NCBI RefSeq assembly: GCF_001619585.1
Contig: NZ_LQNT01000009.1
Location: forward strand, 1,054,001 to 1,118,000
DNA from: Bhargavaea cecembensis
GTDB taxonomy: Bacteria; Bacillota; Bacilli; Bacillales_A; Planococcaceae
Direction of reading: 5' to 3'
Length of the DNA stretch: 64,000 nucleotides
Made by a program: the position numbers and the translations under genes. This document shows, one piece after another, positions 33,423-42,463 of the stretch (the first letter of the stretch is position 1; every line of letters starts with the position of its first letter). A model generated the notes under the pieces. It worked only from the letters and a program-made list of their open reading frames with translations, was not told the DNA's origin and searched no databases.

Positions 33423-33439
33423 TGGTAAACTGTTGGTAA
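33423..33439 (+). promoter_or_regulatory. TGGTAA direct-repeat box (copy 5)
   Basis: TGGTAA-ACTGT-TGGTAA lies 25 bp before immunity gene 8. Confidence 0.5.
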
Positions 33440-33463
33440 TGAACGTTTATTCAAGGAGACTCG

Positions 33464-34186
33464 ATGCTGATGAGAGACCGCCTAAAAGATGAAGCCTACT
33501 TCAAGAATGACACCTATCATTCCACGATTCTGAAATTCGAAGGTTTGGTGGAGCGGTTGATCCGCGAGCGCGGGGCTGACGATGAAGGCGTCGAAAACGG
33601 CTATGACTCATTGTGCGGATATCATTACAACAAGCTGATTGCCATGTATTCAGCCGGACGTTCGCTACATGAAATCAGGAGGGCCTTGCCGCCGCTTATC
33701 GGTCTGATGGAAAAGATCCGTGGTTCCGATGAGGAAGCGGTTATGGATTACGACTATTATCTTGAAGTGGTGTGGCTGCTCTCAATAGGGATCATGTTGG
33801 AGATCGACAAGACATCGCTCTCCCGTGTGAAACAGCTGGCATTGATCTATGAGGAGGATGCTTTGGTTAATTTTCTGCTGAACCCTCGGGATTCAGGCCC
33901 CAAGTCCACCTTTTTGTTTGGCCTTCCCTACAAAAACCTCCTGCCGGTCATCAGCGGCATCGACCCTGCTCAGCAGGTCCTCAGTCTAAAATCGTACTTG
34001 GAGAATGATTGGTATAAGGGCCATCGTCAAGCATGGTGGTACGAGACCCACCATGATGACGACATTATTTACCCTGGCTACTGGAGCTTCGATAGCGGCG
34101 CAATCGTGAAGATACTGGATCTGGACGACAACAGCCTGAAGGACGTCCCCTATTACCCATACGACATGGTTCACTTTAAGAAATAA
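33464..34186 (+). CDS. PoNi-type immunity protein 8
   Basis: This 240-residue protein is of subgroup 6/7/8/11, with a small deletion near FLLNPRDSGPKSTFLFG. It is the first gene of a four-gene run (8 to 11) with only 15-16 bp or overlaps between genes and no terminators, so the four are probably one transcript. Confidence 0.85.
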   Translation: MLMRDRLKDEAYFKNDTYHSTILKFEGLVERLIRERGADDEGVENGYDSLCGYHYNKLIAMYSAGRSLHEIRRALPPLIGLMEKIRGSDEEAVMDYDYYLEVVWLLSIGIMLEIDKTSLSRVKQLALIYEEDALVNFLLNPRDSGPKSTFLFGLPYKNLLPVISGIDPAQQVLSLKSYLENDWYKGHRQAWWYETHHDDDIIYPGYWSFDSGAIVKILDLDDNSLKDVPYYPYDMVHFKK

Positions 34187-34200
34187 GGGGCTGAATAAGA

Positions 34201-34914
34201 ATGATCAGAGATCCGTTAAAGGACAAAGCCTATTTCGGTCAATACATAAAAGATGAAAATGAAACCATTGAAGCATTTAAGGAACTGCTTGATATCGTCA
34301 TCAGCCAGCGCGGACTTGACGACGAAGGCGTGAGAGATGGATTTAAATCCCTCAACTTTTTTCATTTCAATAAACTGAATGCCATGTACTCAGGCGGCAC
34401 GGACCTGCGCGAAATTCGGGATTTCATTCCGGTTGTGATTGATTGGATGGAGAAAGGATGGACGGGCGGTCATTACATCCAAATGCTATGGATTCTCTCC
34501 ATCAGTTTCATGCTGGAAATCGACGACGACCAGTTCGAGCGCATCGTGAAACTGGTCAGGAGATACCGCATGGAAGATGTTCTAATTGATTTTCTACTGA
34601 CCTCGAGAAATTCCGCCCCGCAGAAAAGTGACAGCCCCTTATTGCATGAAGATCCCTATCGAAAATTGATCGATCTTATTCATTTGAACGACCCGGAGCA
34701 GCAATCCCAAAAACTTAAGGAATACCTCGAACTTCATTGGTACGACGGGCACAAAGATACTGGTTGGTATGATAGCCACACGAACCCGGATGCCATCTAT
34801 TCGGGGTATTGGAGCTTCGAGAGTGGAGCGATCGTAAAGATCTTGGGGCTGGACGACAGCAGCCTGAAGAACGTCCCCTATTACCCATACGATATGGTTC
34901 ACTTTAAGAAATAA
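34201..34914 (+). CDS. PoNi-type immunity protein 9
   Basis: This 237-residue protein is of subgroup 3/9/10. The core reads HYIQMLWILSISFMLEIDDD. The intergenic spacers before it and after it are nearly identical (AAATAAGGGGCTGAAT), which points to unequal crossing-over between tandem copies. Confidence 0.85.
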   Translation: MIRDPLKDKAYFGQYIKDENETIEAFKELLDIVISQRGLDDEGVRDGFKSLNFFHFNKLNAMYSGGTDLREIRDFIPVVIDWMEKGWTGGHYIQMLWILSISFMLEIDDDQFERIVKLVRRYRMEDVLIDFLLTSRNSAPQKSDSPLLHEDPYRKLIDLIHLNDPEQQSQKLKEYLELHWYDGHKDTGWYDSHTNPDAIYSGYWSFESGAIVKILGLDDSSLKNVPYYPYDMVHFKK

Positions 34915-34929
34915 GGGGCTGAATGAAAG

Positions 34930-35640
34930 ATGATTCGAGATCCGCTTAAAGACGAAACCTATTTCGATCAATATATAAAAGATGAAAATAAATCCATTGA
35001 AGAATTTAAGGAACTGATCGATCAAGTTATCAGCGAACGAGGAATCAACGATAAAGGCTCACGAAACGGTTTCAGGGCGATTAACTACTTTCATTTCAAT
35101 AAACTTAACGCCATGTATTCTGCCGGTTATGATCTCGAAGATATCCGGGATTTCGTGCCTGAGGTTATTTGTTCGATGGAGAACGCCTGGAAAGGCCACT
35201 ACCTGGATATGCTCTGGCTTCTGTCCATCGGCATCATGCTGGAGTTCGACGATACCCAGTTTAACCGGCTGGAGCAGCTTATCAGGAAGCGGGGCATGAG
35301 AGATGTCCTGCTCGATTTTCTCCTATCCTCGAGAAGTCCCGCTCCACAGGAAAGTGACAGTCCGTTGTTACAGGAGGTTCCCTACCGAAAATTGATTGAT
35401 CTTATTCATTTGGACGACACACAGCAGCAAACCCAAATACTCAAGGAATACCTCGAGCTTCACTGGTACGATGGGCACCAAGACACCGGCTGGCATGACA
35501 GCCACACTCACCAGGATGCCATCTATTCGGGCTATTGGAGCTATGAAAGCGGTGCGGTGGCAAAGATTTTGAAACTGGATGACAGCGAGTTGAAGGGTGT
35601 CCCCTACTACCCGTATGACATGGTTCACTTCAAAGGATGA
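34930..35640 (+). CDS. PoNi-type immunity protein 10
   Basis: This 236-residue protein is a sister of paralogue 9 (KDENKSIEEFKELIDQVISE). The GC-richer codon choice in its second half differs from the first. It overlaps paralogue 11 by 4 bp. Confidence 0.85.
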   Translation: MIRDPLKDETYFDQYIKDENKSIEEFKELIDQVISERGINDKGSRNGFRAINYFHFNKLNAMYSAGYDLEDIRDFVPEVICSMENAWKGHYLDMLWLLSIGIMLEFDDTQFNRLEQLIRKRGMRDVLLDFLLSSRSPAPQESDSPLLQEVPYRKLIDLIHLDDTQQQTQILKEYLELHWYDGHQDTGWHDSHTHQDAIYSGYWSYESGAVAKILKLDDSELKGVPYYPYDMVHFKG

Positions 35641-36335
35641 ATGAGATGAGAGACCACCTGAAAAACGAAGTTTACTTCAGCGAATATCTCGAGTTTCAGA
35701 ACAACACTATAGCGGAGTTCGAGGAACTGCTGGAGATGGTGATCCGCGAGTGCGGCGCCGATGATGAGGGCGTACGGAATGGCTACATCGCCCTGAGCGG
35801 CTATCATTTTAACCGGCTGGTTGCCATGTATTCAGCGGACCGTCCGCTGGATGAGATCAGGGACGCTCTCCCGTCGCTGATTAGCCTGATGGAGAAGACA
35901 TGGGAACCTGACGACCTTGACTCCCCTGATGATTATATCGAGCTGCTCTGGCTGCTTTCCATCGGGATCATGCTGGAGATTGATGATTCGCTTATGGCCC
36001 GGCTGGACCGGTTGGCGCAGCCTTACGCGCCCCATGATACGCTCATCAATTTTCTACTGAATGCCCGGCATGCTGTTTCCTGGAGACCTCGACAGACCTC
36101 TTTTATATTCGGGTATCCTTACAGGCTGCTGCTCCCGGTAATCGAAGGCGAGCAACACATCCAGCATTTAAAGTCCTACCTGGAAAACGACTGGTACAGG
36201 GGGCATAACGGCATGGGGTGGCACGATTCCCATCTGCATCAGAATCCCATTTACCGGGGCTACTGGAGTTTTGAAAGCGGAGCGATCGTCAAGATTCTTG
36301 GGATGGATGACCAGTTCCTCAAGGACGTTCCCTAA
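35637..36335 (+). CDS. PoNi-type immunity protein 11, C-terminally truncated by a stop
   Basis: At 232 residues it ends ...GMDDQFLKDVP-stop. The first Tyr codon of the usual VPYYPYDMVHY end has become TAA, and the frame continues readable after it as YPYTMARYEHHY. About a dozen C-terminal residues are lost. The rest is a full subgroup 6/7/8/11 member. It may be inactive. A weak hairpin with T7 (about 36373-36397) follows. Confidence 0.8.
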   Translation: MNEMRDHLKNEVYFSEYLEFQNNTIAEFEELLEMVIRECGADDEGVRNGYIALSGYHFNRLVAMYSADRPLDEIRDALPSLISLMEKTWEPDDLDSPDDYIELLWLLSIGIMLEIDDSLMARLDRLAQPYAPHDTLINFLLNARHAVSWRPRQTSFIFGYPYRLLLPVIEGEQHIQHLKSYLENDWYRGHNGMGWHDSHLHQNPIYRGYWSFESGAIVKILGMDDQFLKDVP

Positions 36336-36588
36336 TATCCGTATACCATGGCAAGATATGAACATCATTATTAGCATCCAGATGGGTGCTTTTTTTATAA
36401 CTACGTTGAGGAAATGCATATAACAACGAGCTTGGAAGGGCAACTGTGTATTGTCAGAACGAGTGTAATTGCAATATAATGGAAAAATAACAATATGAGA
36501 TTTCAAACAGATGACAAAATTAGAGGAAAACACTTCCTCGAAGCATCCGAAATAGGACAGTTCAAAAACAAAATTCAGGAGTGTAGAT

Positions 36589-37188
36589 GTGCCTAATATT
36601 GAAGATGTAATTAAAGTACAGGAAGAAGTATCCGCTCTTTCTAATGCACCACTTGCTATAATCGCAGGAGCGATCTGGATTTTCATAACCGTTGCATTTA
36701 TTGTTTTTTTATTTAGAGAGAAAAAAGCTTTTTCTCTAAAAGGTTGGATTTATAGTTTTTCTTTCTTAGTTATTTTATTTGCTGTTACCGGTTATTTAAC
36801 TTACACAATAAAAGAATATAATTTCTCTATGAATGAAGAGAAATGGGAAGAAAATTACTTGAAGCGTTACCTCGAGTCGTTACCGGAAAAAAGAGAAAAC
36901 ATAGAGGACTTTTCTCAGGTTTTAAATGATGAAAATACTATCAAATCTATCTATATGAACAAGGATACACAACCGATAGTAGTCGAAATCTCGAAGAGTC
37001 AGGACATAGACAGTATCCAAAAAAAGATACGTCTCCAAGCAATCGTACAAAAGGAACAGATAGACAAACCATATATAACGTATAAAACAATAGAGAAAGA
37101 TATCTCAGACAAATACACCAAAGATCAATATTACGAAACAGTTTTACATATACCTAGCGATTATAAAGTTATAGTTCCATCCAAGTAA
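36589..37188 (+). CDS. AT-rich two-helix membrane protein of unknown function
   Basis: This 199-residue protein starts at a GTG at 36589 after AGGAG. Two membrane helices (about 20-42 and 53-73) precede a Lys/Glu-rich domain of about 125 residues. Base composition is clearly lower in GC than the neighbours, a sign of recent acquisition. No family is recognised. It sits between the truncated immunity gene and an immunity relic, so it belongs to the variable toxin-immunity zone. Confidence 0.65.
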   Translation: MPNIEDVIKVQEEVSALSNAPLAIIAGAIWIFITVAFIVFLFREKKAFSLKGWIYSFSFLVILFAVTGYLTYTIKEYNFSMNEEKWEENYLKRYLESLPEKRENIEDFSQVLNDENTIKSIYMNKDTQPIVVEISKSQDIDSIQKKIRLQAIVQKEQIDKPYITYKTIEKDISDKYTKDQYYETVLHIPSDYKVIVPSK

Positions 37189-37302
37189 TGTAGATGGTCC
37201 AGCGGGAAGGTATTGATTCCCCGGTATGGGTTTTGGGTTTTCCAGTTGATGCACCGCCGCCGCCCCACGGTTGCTACCACGGAACGCCCTCCTGGTAGAA
37301 CA

Positions 37303-37353
37303 CTGAAAGTTGTCCCCTACTACCCATATGACCTGGTCCACTATAAAGACTGA
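37303..37353 (+). pseudogene. 3'-end relic of a PoNi gene
   Basis: Seventeen codons read LKVVPYYPYDLVHYKD-stop, the exact end of the PoNi family, followed by the same GCGTCCGC-type terminator as the intact genes. The rest of the gene has been lost. Confidence 0.8.
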
Positions 37354-37354
37354 A

Positions 37355-37388
37355 AGGAAAGCGTCCGCAATGGGCGCTTTCCTTTTTC
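37355..37388 (+). terminator. Terminator of the PoNi relic
   Basis: AAGGAAAGCG...CGCTTTCCTT with a T-run, like those after genes 5 and 7. Confidence 0.75.
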
Positions 37389-37489
37389 CTCAGTGTCAAT
37401 ACGATGCAATTAGTTTGAAACCAGGATAATCGCATGATAGGCTATCTTTAATCCCTATTAAATAAATCTGTTTTGAAGGAGCTGTCCAA

Positions 37490-38383
37490 ATGGTGAACGT
37501 ACCAAAGTTCGTAACGACTGAATGGCTTGCTGAAAGATTGGATGATCCTAATCTGAGGTTATTGGATGCCACGACCTTCCTGAAACACCCCGAAGAGGGC
37601 GGGTATTATGATGTCTGGTCTGGAGAGGAAGCTTACAAAAAGGGGCATATCCCTGGTGCCGTGTTTGCTGACTTGCACAAGGAGCTTTCAGACCCGGATT
37701 CTGAACTTCCCTTTACCCATCCTTCCCGTGAGAGATTTGTAGAGAAAATCAGTGAACTGGGTGTTGGCGAGGGCACTTATGTCGTCGTCTATGATCAGGG
37801 GGCGATCGTCAATATCCCTGAAGTCATTGCATCGGATTGGGCATCGCGCCTTGCTTGGCAACTGCAATATGAAGGTTTTGACAACGTGGCAATTCTCGAT
37901 GGAGGTTTTCCGAAGTGGAAGGAAGAAGGCCGTCCGGTGACGACAGAGCCCGGTTCCTATCCAAAGGGGAACTTTACAGGGGAAAGAAAGCCTGAATTGT
38001 TCGTAACAAAAGAGGACGTCCTAAAAGCAATCGACGATGAAAATGTCGTCATCTTGGACAGCCTGTCCAAGGAAAGTTATAACGGTGATGAGAGTACGTA
38101 CGACAGACCCGGCCACATCCCGGGAAGCGTCAATGTATTCTTCGGTGCGCTTTCCGACCAGGAGACAAAGGAACTTTATGATGATGAAAAGTTGCGCGAG
38201 ATCTTCGGAAGCGTCGGCGCGCTTGACCCGGACAAGAAAGTCATCACGTATTGCGGCAGTGCCATTGCAGCCACTTGGACCGGATCGATTCTAAATAAAC
38301 TGGGACAGAAAAATGTTGCTGTATATGACGGGTCACTGACTGAATGGGCCAACGATCCCTCCCTGCCAATGGAAACCAAATAA
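37490..38383 (+). CDS. Sulfurtransferase, two rhodanese domains
   Basis: This 297-residue protein starts after GAAGGAG. The N-terminal rhodanese domain is inactive-type (an Asp-rich loop, YDQGAIVN, replaces the Cys loop). The C-terminal domain has the active-site loop YCGSAIAAT with Cys as the persulfide carrier. The CGSGxxA-type loop is nearer to mercaptopyruvate than thiosulfate sulfurtransferases. It is cytoplasmic and monocistronic. Confidence 0.88.
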   Translation: MVNVPKFVTTEWLAERLDDPNLRLLDATTFLKHPEEGGYYDVWSGEEAYKKGHIPGAVFADLHKELSDPDSELPFTHPSRERFVEKISELGVGEGTYVVVYDQGAIVNIPEVIASDWASRLAWQLQYEGFDNVAILDGGFPKWKEEGRPVTTEPGSYPKGNFTGERKPELFVTKEDVLKAIDDENVVILDSLSKESYNGDESTYDRPGHIPGSVNVFFGALSDQETKELYDDEKLREIFGSVGALDPDKKVITYCGSAIAATWTGSILNKLGQKNVAVYDGSLTEWANDPSLPMETK

Positions 38384-38420
38384 AAGAGAAGGCGTCCCGC
38401 AACGGGCGCCTTCTCTTTTT
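38382..38420. terminator. Terminator between sulfurtransferase and endonuclease genes
   Basis: AAAAGAGAAGGCG pairs with CGCCTTCTCTTTT. It can serve both convergent genes. Confidence 0.8.
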
Positions 38421-39231
38421 ATATGCGAAGCATTTCCCCCGCCCGCTCCGGATGATCAATAAACGGATTGCGGTTTCCCTGAAGCTCCTGGATGGCGGCA
38501 TTTCTGTGCTTTTCATAGAGATCCACAGGATGCTCCTGATGCCACCTCAGCAGAAGGTCCAGATCCATCCTCGTTTCCATTCTGATCACTTCTTTGTATC
38601 TGACCGCAAAGTAGAACACTGCCCGCGCGGCGATCCCTTTCCCGTACTCAGGCTCAAACTTCCTGTCTTCCGCCATTCCACAGCCGCTCCGGATCTTGTC
38701 CGCCTGGAATTCAGGGACATACGACTCGAAATCATGGTACGGATAATTGCTTCTCATGCTGTTGCATGCCGGTTCGCAGGCAAACAGATGATGGAGGTCC
38801 CCCCTCATCGGCTCTTTCTCATCAAACCAGGACTGAGGCACGACATGCTCCGTATTGAATATGATTTTCTCGTTGGCGGTGACCCCTTCTTCCCTGATCA
38901 TTTGCAGGAGCTGCAGATCCTCTTCTATGGTTTTGAGCGGATCAAGGCTGGCGCCTGAGTACAAACTTTTCAGCTTGCCGTTTTCCTGCAGATCCATCCA
39001 GGGATAGACGTATTCATGCGGTGAATACGTTAACTGGCGGGAGTGAGTGCTGACCAGCATCGAGTGGATCTGTTCTGCGAGATTTCCTTTCGCGAAATCC
39101 ACCTGGCCGTAGTAGTTCTCCCGCGCTTTTAAATCCTTCTCGGAATCATAATACGGTTCATTCAGAACACGGTCGATATAGGTGGTCTGAGCAGTGATCC
39201 GTGCTTCCGAAATGCTGTTTGCCTTCATCAT
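38419..39231 (-). CDS. Endonuclease I family nuclease
   Basis: This 270-residue protein contains the catalytic NTEHVVPQSWF motif (His-Val-Val-Pro) and the downstream LHHLFACEPACNSMRSN and WF features of the Endonuclease_1 family, which includes secreted DNases and B. subtilis Bsn/YurI-type RNases. No signal peptide is visible, so this copy may stay inside. The start overlaps the stop of the subtilisin gene, suggesting co-translation with a cytoplasmic protease. Confidence 0.85.
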   Translation of the reverse strand: MMKANSISEARITAQTTYIDRVLNEPYYDSEKDLKARENYYGQVDFAKGNLAEQIHSMLVSTHSRQLTYSPHEYVYPWMDLQENGKLKSLYSGASLDPLKTIEEDLQLLQMIREEGVTANEKIIFNTEHVVPQSWFDEKEPMRGDLHHLFACEPACNSMRSNYPYHDFESYVPEFQADKIRSGCGMAEDRKFEPEYGKGIAARAVFYFAVRYKEVIRMETRMDLDLLLRWHQEHPVDLYEKHRNAAIQELQGNRNPFIDHPERAGEMLRI

Positions 39232-40193
39232 GTTGCACTCAGCACAGCGGCTTTCACATTCTCGGCAAAGATGCCCGCCAAATGCTCAGGGACGGTCAAA
39301 TAGACAAGCCCGTTTCCTTCCAGCTTGGGCGAGTTGCCCAGCGGAACCGTCCGCCTGATCAGTTGGGCATACAGCTCAGGTTCCGAAAGCTTCCTTCCAA
39401 ACTGCTGGTTGGCGTAAACCTTAATCAATGCAAGTGCACCGGAGACGTGAGGAGCGGCCATGGAAGTGCCGCTGAGGGTCGCATATTTCCCATTTAAATA
39501 AGTTGAGAGGATCCCCTCACCGGGTGCCACACAATCCACTTCGTTGTGGGAATTTGTAAATCGGGATGAATTTCGTTCAAGGTTAATCGCTCCGATGCTT
39601 ACGACCTCGTTGTAGCATCCGGGATAGGCGAATTCATCCGTCGAGTCATCGCCATCGCCTTCGTTGCCGGCAGCGCAAACCACAAGGATATTCTTCCGGA
39701 TCGCCGTTTTAATCGCAGCGTGGAGTTCAGGAACGTCAACCGGTCCTCCAAGGGACATGGAGATGATATCCGCGTTTTGTTCAATGGCATAGTGGATGCC
39801 CTTGATGATCCACGCATACTGTCCGGACCCGTTTCTGTTCAGCACCTTTACAATCAGAAGATCGGCTTCCGGAGCGACCCCGATCACGCCTGCATCGTTT
39901 TCCTGCGCGGCAATCGTACCGGCAACGTGCGTGCCGTGTCCGTTGTAGTCTGTATAAATCTCAGGGTTGCTGCGATCATCATCTGTGAAATTGCGTCCGC
40001 CGATAATCCGATCCTTTAGATCCGGATGGTTCACATCACAGCCCGTATCCAGGACAGCCACTTTCATGCCTTTTCCTTTGGTTTCGCTCCAAATCTTTGG
40101 TGCCTGAATCAATTCAACACCCTTCGGCACTTCCTTGACTGACTCTTCCTGCTGAATCACCGTGTGAGGAATCACGTGAACTTTGTGCTCCAT
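39228..40193 (-). CDS. Intracellular subtilisin-like serine protease
   Basis: This 321-residue protein has the S8 triad: Asp in VAVLDTGCDVNHPD, His in NGHGTHVAGTIA and Ser in LSGTSMAAPHVSGA. There is no signal peptide. A short pro-region with VPKGVELIQAP matches the intracellular subtilisins (IspA type, about 320 residues), which degrade protein during sporulation or stationary phase. Confidence 0.92.
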   Translation of the reverse strand: MEHKVHVIPHTVIQQEESVKEVPKGVELIQAPKIWSETKGKGMKVAVLDTGCDVNHPDLKDRIIGGRNFTDDDRSNPEIYTDYNGHGTHVAGTIAAQENDAGVIGVAPEADLLIVKVLNRNGSGQYAWIIKGIHYAIEQNADIISMSLGGPVDVPELHAAIKTAIRKNILVVCAAGNEGDGDDSTDEFAYPGCYNEVVSIGAINLERNSSRFTNSHNEVDCVAPGEGILSTYLNGKYATLSGTSMAAPHVSGALALIKVYANQQFGRKLSEPELYAQLIRRTVPLGNSPKLEGNGLVYLTVPEHLAGIFAENVKAAVLSAT

Positions 40194-40439
40194 TTCTTCC
40201 CCTCCCCTTTAGAGATTCAATAGAAGCCGATTCTTGGTGATACCTCTATTTTAATAATTCAGAACAATTATCGAAAGTGCCATTGGTAGGGTAATTTCTG
40301 TCTGTCCATACCTATATCGACAATCTCCACCGGGGCTATTGGAGCATTTATAAGATAGGGGTGCCTCCATGCCCCCAAAAGACCCCTGTTGACAAATGGG
40401 TGTTTCCTCCGTAAATTAGACATACACTTTTGCACGGCA

Positions 40440-40656
40440 AAATCGAGTAGTGAACATAAAAATCTGCTAGCAGACACAGTAGCTTTGAATTCCTGCAGAA
40501 CAAAGAGATCGGATGGTTGGTGCAAATCCGGGCGGAACCAAAGTGAATTACACCTGCATGTTTCAGGCAGATTGAATGGAGTGGGCAAGCTTTTCTTGTC
40601 AATTAGGGTGGTACCGCGAAGCCTCTTCGTCCCTATTTGGAGAAGGGCTTTTTTTG
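40440..40656 (+). promoter_or_regulatory. T-box riboswitch, probably tyrosine-specific
   Basis: AGTAG (40446-40450) and GGTTGGTG belong to Stem I. The specifier region GTGAAT-TAC-A puts a Tyr codon at 40549-40551. The T-box AGGGTGGTACCGCG is at 40605-40618, and an imperfect terminator hairpin with T7 ends near 40656. Uncharged tRNA-Tyr would open the downstream transporter gene. Confidence 0.85.
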
Positions 40657-40699
40657 TGCTCTTTTTCTGAGGATGATCATGTTATGGGGAGAGAAAAGT

Positions 40700-42073
40700 A
40701 TGTTGCAGTCGTCAAAATTAAAGTTACCGGTCTGGGAAGCGATTCTGGTTTTGCTGGTGATTTTTGCATCCATCAGCATTTGTATTATCATGCTTGGCAT
40801 GCCCCCGCATCTGCCGATCATTTTTGCGATCATTTTCCTGATGGTCTATGGCAGGTTAAAGGGCCTTCGCATTCCTGAAATTGAAAAAGGATTGATTCAG
40901 GGCGCATCCTCGGGACTTGGTGCCGTCTATATCTTTTTCTTTATCGGGATGCTGATCAGCAGTTGGATGGCGAGCGGAACGATTCCCAGTCTGATGTATT
41001 ACGGTTTTCATTTATTTTCGGATCTGCCGCTGTATTTCGCCGTATTTGTTGTCACTTCCATTGTCGGTGTAGGAATCGGCAGTGCATTCACTACAGCGGC
41101 GACCATCGGAGTGGCGTTTATCGGAATGGCCACAGCGCTGGATGCCTCTCTGGCTGTAACGGCAGGCGCCATTGTTTCCGGGGCCTTTTTGGGAGACAAA
41201 ATGTCCCCCCTCTCGGAAACCACCAACCTTGCTTCTGAAACTGTAGGCGTGCCCCTCTTTGAACATATAAAAAACATGCTATGGACAACGGTTCCGGCAT
41301 TCATCATCGCAGCGGTTGTATTTGTGATCCTTTCTCCTGAAAAAGGTCAGAACACAGAAGATATCGAGACCTTTTTACAGGCACTGAAAGAATATAGCCA
41401 TATTGGCTGGGTTGCCTTTATTCCATTTATCATTGTGGCTGCTCTCGCGATGATGCGAGTATCCGCCATTCCTACATTATCGGCCGGGATCGTCAGCAGT
41501 GTCGTCATTGCATTTATACAAGATCGTTCCATCGCCTTCTCGGAGATGGCCGGCATTTTGTTTTCCGGTTATGTCATGGAAAGCAATGTGGAACAATTGA
41601 ATTCAGTGCTTTCCGGTGGCGGAATTGAAAGCATGATGTTCTCTATTTCCCTGGTTTTATTGGCGCTTGGCATGGGAGGGCTCTTGTTCTTGTTGGGGAT
41701 TATTCCATCGATTCTGCAGGCAGTCGAAGGGCTGTTAACAAACGCTTTCCGCCTCGTTTCCACTACTGCCTTTACGGCGATCGGCCTGAATTTCTTTGTT
41801 GGCGAGCAGTATTTATCCATCCTGATCACAGGCAAAGCATATGAAGGACAATACACAAAGCTCGGCTACAATAAAAAGACATTATCAAGGGCTTTGGAGG
41901 ATGCGGGAACCGTCATTAACCCGCTTGTGCCCTGGGGAGTGGCGGGAGTATTTATCGCGGGCGTCCTGGGTGTGCCGACAGTGGAATACGTGCCATTCGC
42001 GATATTCTGTCTGCTGTGCCCATTCCTGACGATTTTAAGTGGCCTGACCAAAGTCGGGTTGTCGAAAGAATAA
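40700..42073 (+). CDS. NhaC-family antiporter-like transporter, predicted tyrosine transporter
   Basis: The ATG at 40700 after GGGGAGAG is chosen (457 aa); the longer frame starts inside the T-box terminator. There are about eleven membrane helices with NhaC signatures (GAFLGDKMSPLSETTNLA, DAGTVINPLVPWG). NhaC members are called Na+/H+ antiporters, but those under Tyr T-boxes have been predicted to import tyrosine. The leader here makes amino-acid uptake the better guess. Confidence 0.85.
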   Translation: MLQSSKLKLPVWEAILVLLVIFASISICIIMLGMPPHLPIIFAIIFLMVYGRLKGLRIPEIEKGLIQGASSGLGAVYIFFFIGMLISSWMASGTIPSLMYYGFHLFSDLPLYFAVFVVTSIVGVGIGSAFTTAATIGVAFIGMATALDASLAVTAGAIVSGAFLGDKMSPLSETTNLASETVGVPLFEHIKNMLWTTVPAFIIAAVVFVILSPEKGQNTEDIETFLQALKEYSHIGWVAFIPFIIVAALAMMRVSAIPTLSAGIVSSVVIAFIQDRSIAFSEMAGILFSGYVMESNVEQLNSVLSGGGIESMMFSISLVLLALGMGGLLFLLGIIPSILQAVEGLLTNAFRLVSTTAFTAIGLNFFVGEQYLSILITGKAYEGQYTKLGYNKKTLSRALEDAGTVINPLVPWGVAGVFIAGVLGVPTVEYVPFAIFCLLCPFLTILSGLTKVGLSKE

Positions 42074-42139
42074 TCCATAGTGGATTGCGAGGAAGTCATG
42101 GATTTGGGATAAGGATGTATGAAGATGACAAGGAATTAC

Positions 42140-42181
42140 CTTTCTTATTATCCTTATGACATGGTTCACTATAATAATTGA
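42140..42181 (+). pseudogene. Second 3'-end relic of a PoNi gene
   Basis: Thirteen codons and a stop read LSYYPYDMVHYNN, again followed by a GCGTCCGC-type hairpin (42181-42213). It lies 5.8 kb beyond the last full PoNi gene. Confidence 0.7.
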
Positions 42182-42213
42182 AAAGAAGGCGTCCGCACCG
42201 GGCGCCTTCTTTT
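42181..42213 (+). terminator. Terminator, PoNi type, now serving the NhaC gene
   Basis: AAAAGAAGGCG pairs with CGCCTTCTTTTT. Confidence 0.75.
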
Positions 42214-42394
42214 TGGATTCTTTTCCATTCCGCCGATTGAGTCCCAGCCTACCCCGAACAGGCTCCCTTCTAGGGCAATCAGCATCTCAACGAGCAAAAA
42301 CAGGTCCAACGAATATACAAAAATGCTACTTTATTCCTTTATATAGAATAGTATTCCCTACTCTTAGCCTAGTAAGTTTTTGATCGACAAATGG

Positions 42395-42400
42395 TATAAT
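42395..42400 (+). promoter_or_regulatory. -10 element of the holin-like toxin gene
   Basis: TGGTATAAT, an extended -10 box, lies 64 bp before the GTG start. Confidence 0.55.
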
Positions 42401-42463
42401 TATAGGACAGCGGTGCGGCCTGCAACGGATCTGCCCACTCCCACACGAAAGGGGGTGAGGCTT

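Noticed and set aside
27515-33439. TGGTAA boxes as plain sigma-A promoters
   Set aside because: No consistent -35 lies 16-18 bp upstream of the GGTAAT part, so they are listed as boxes of unknown role.
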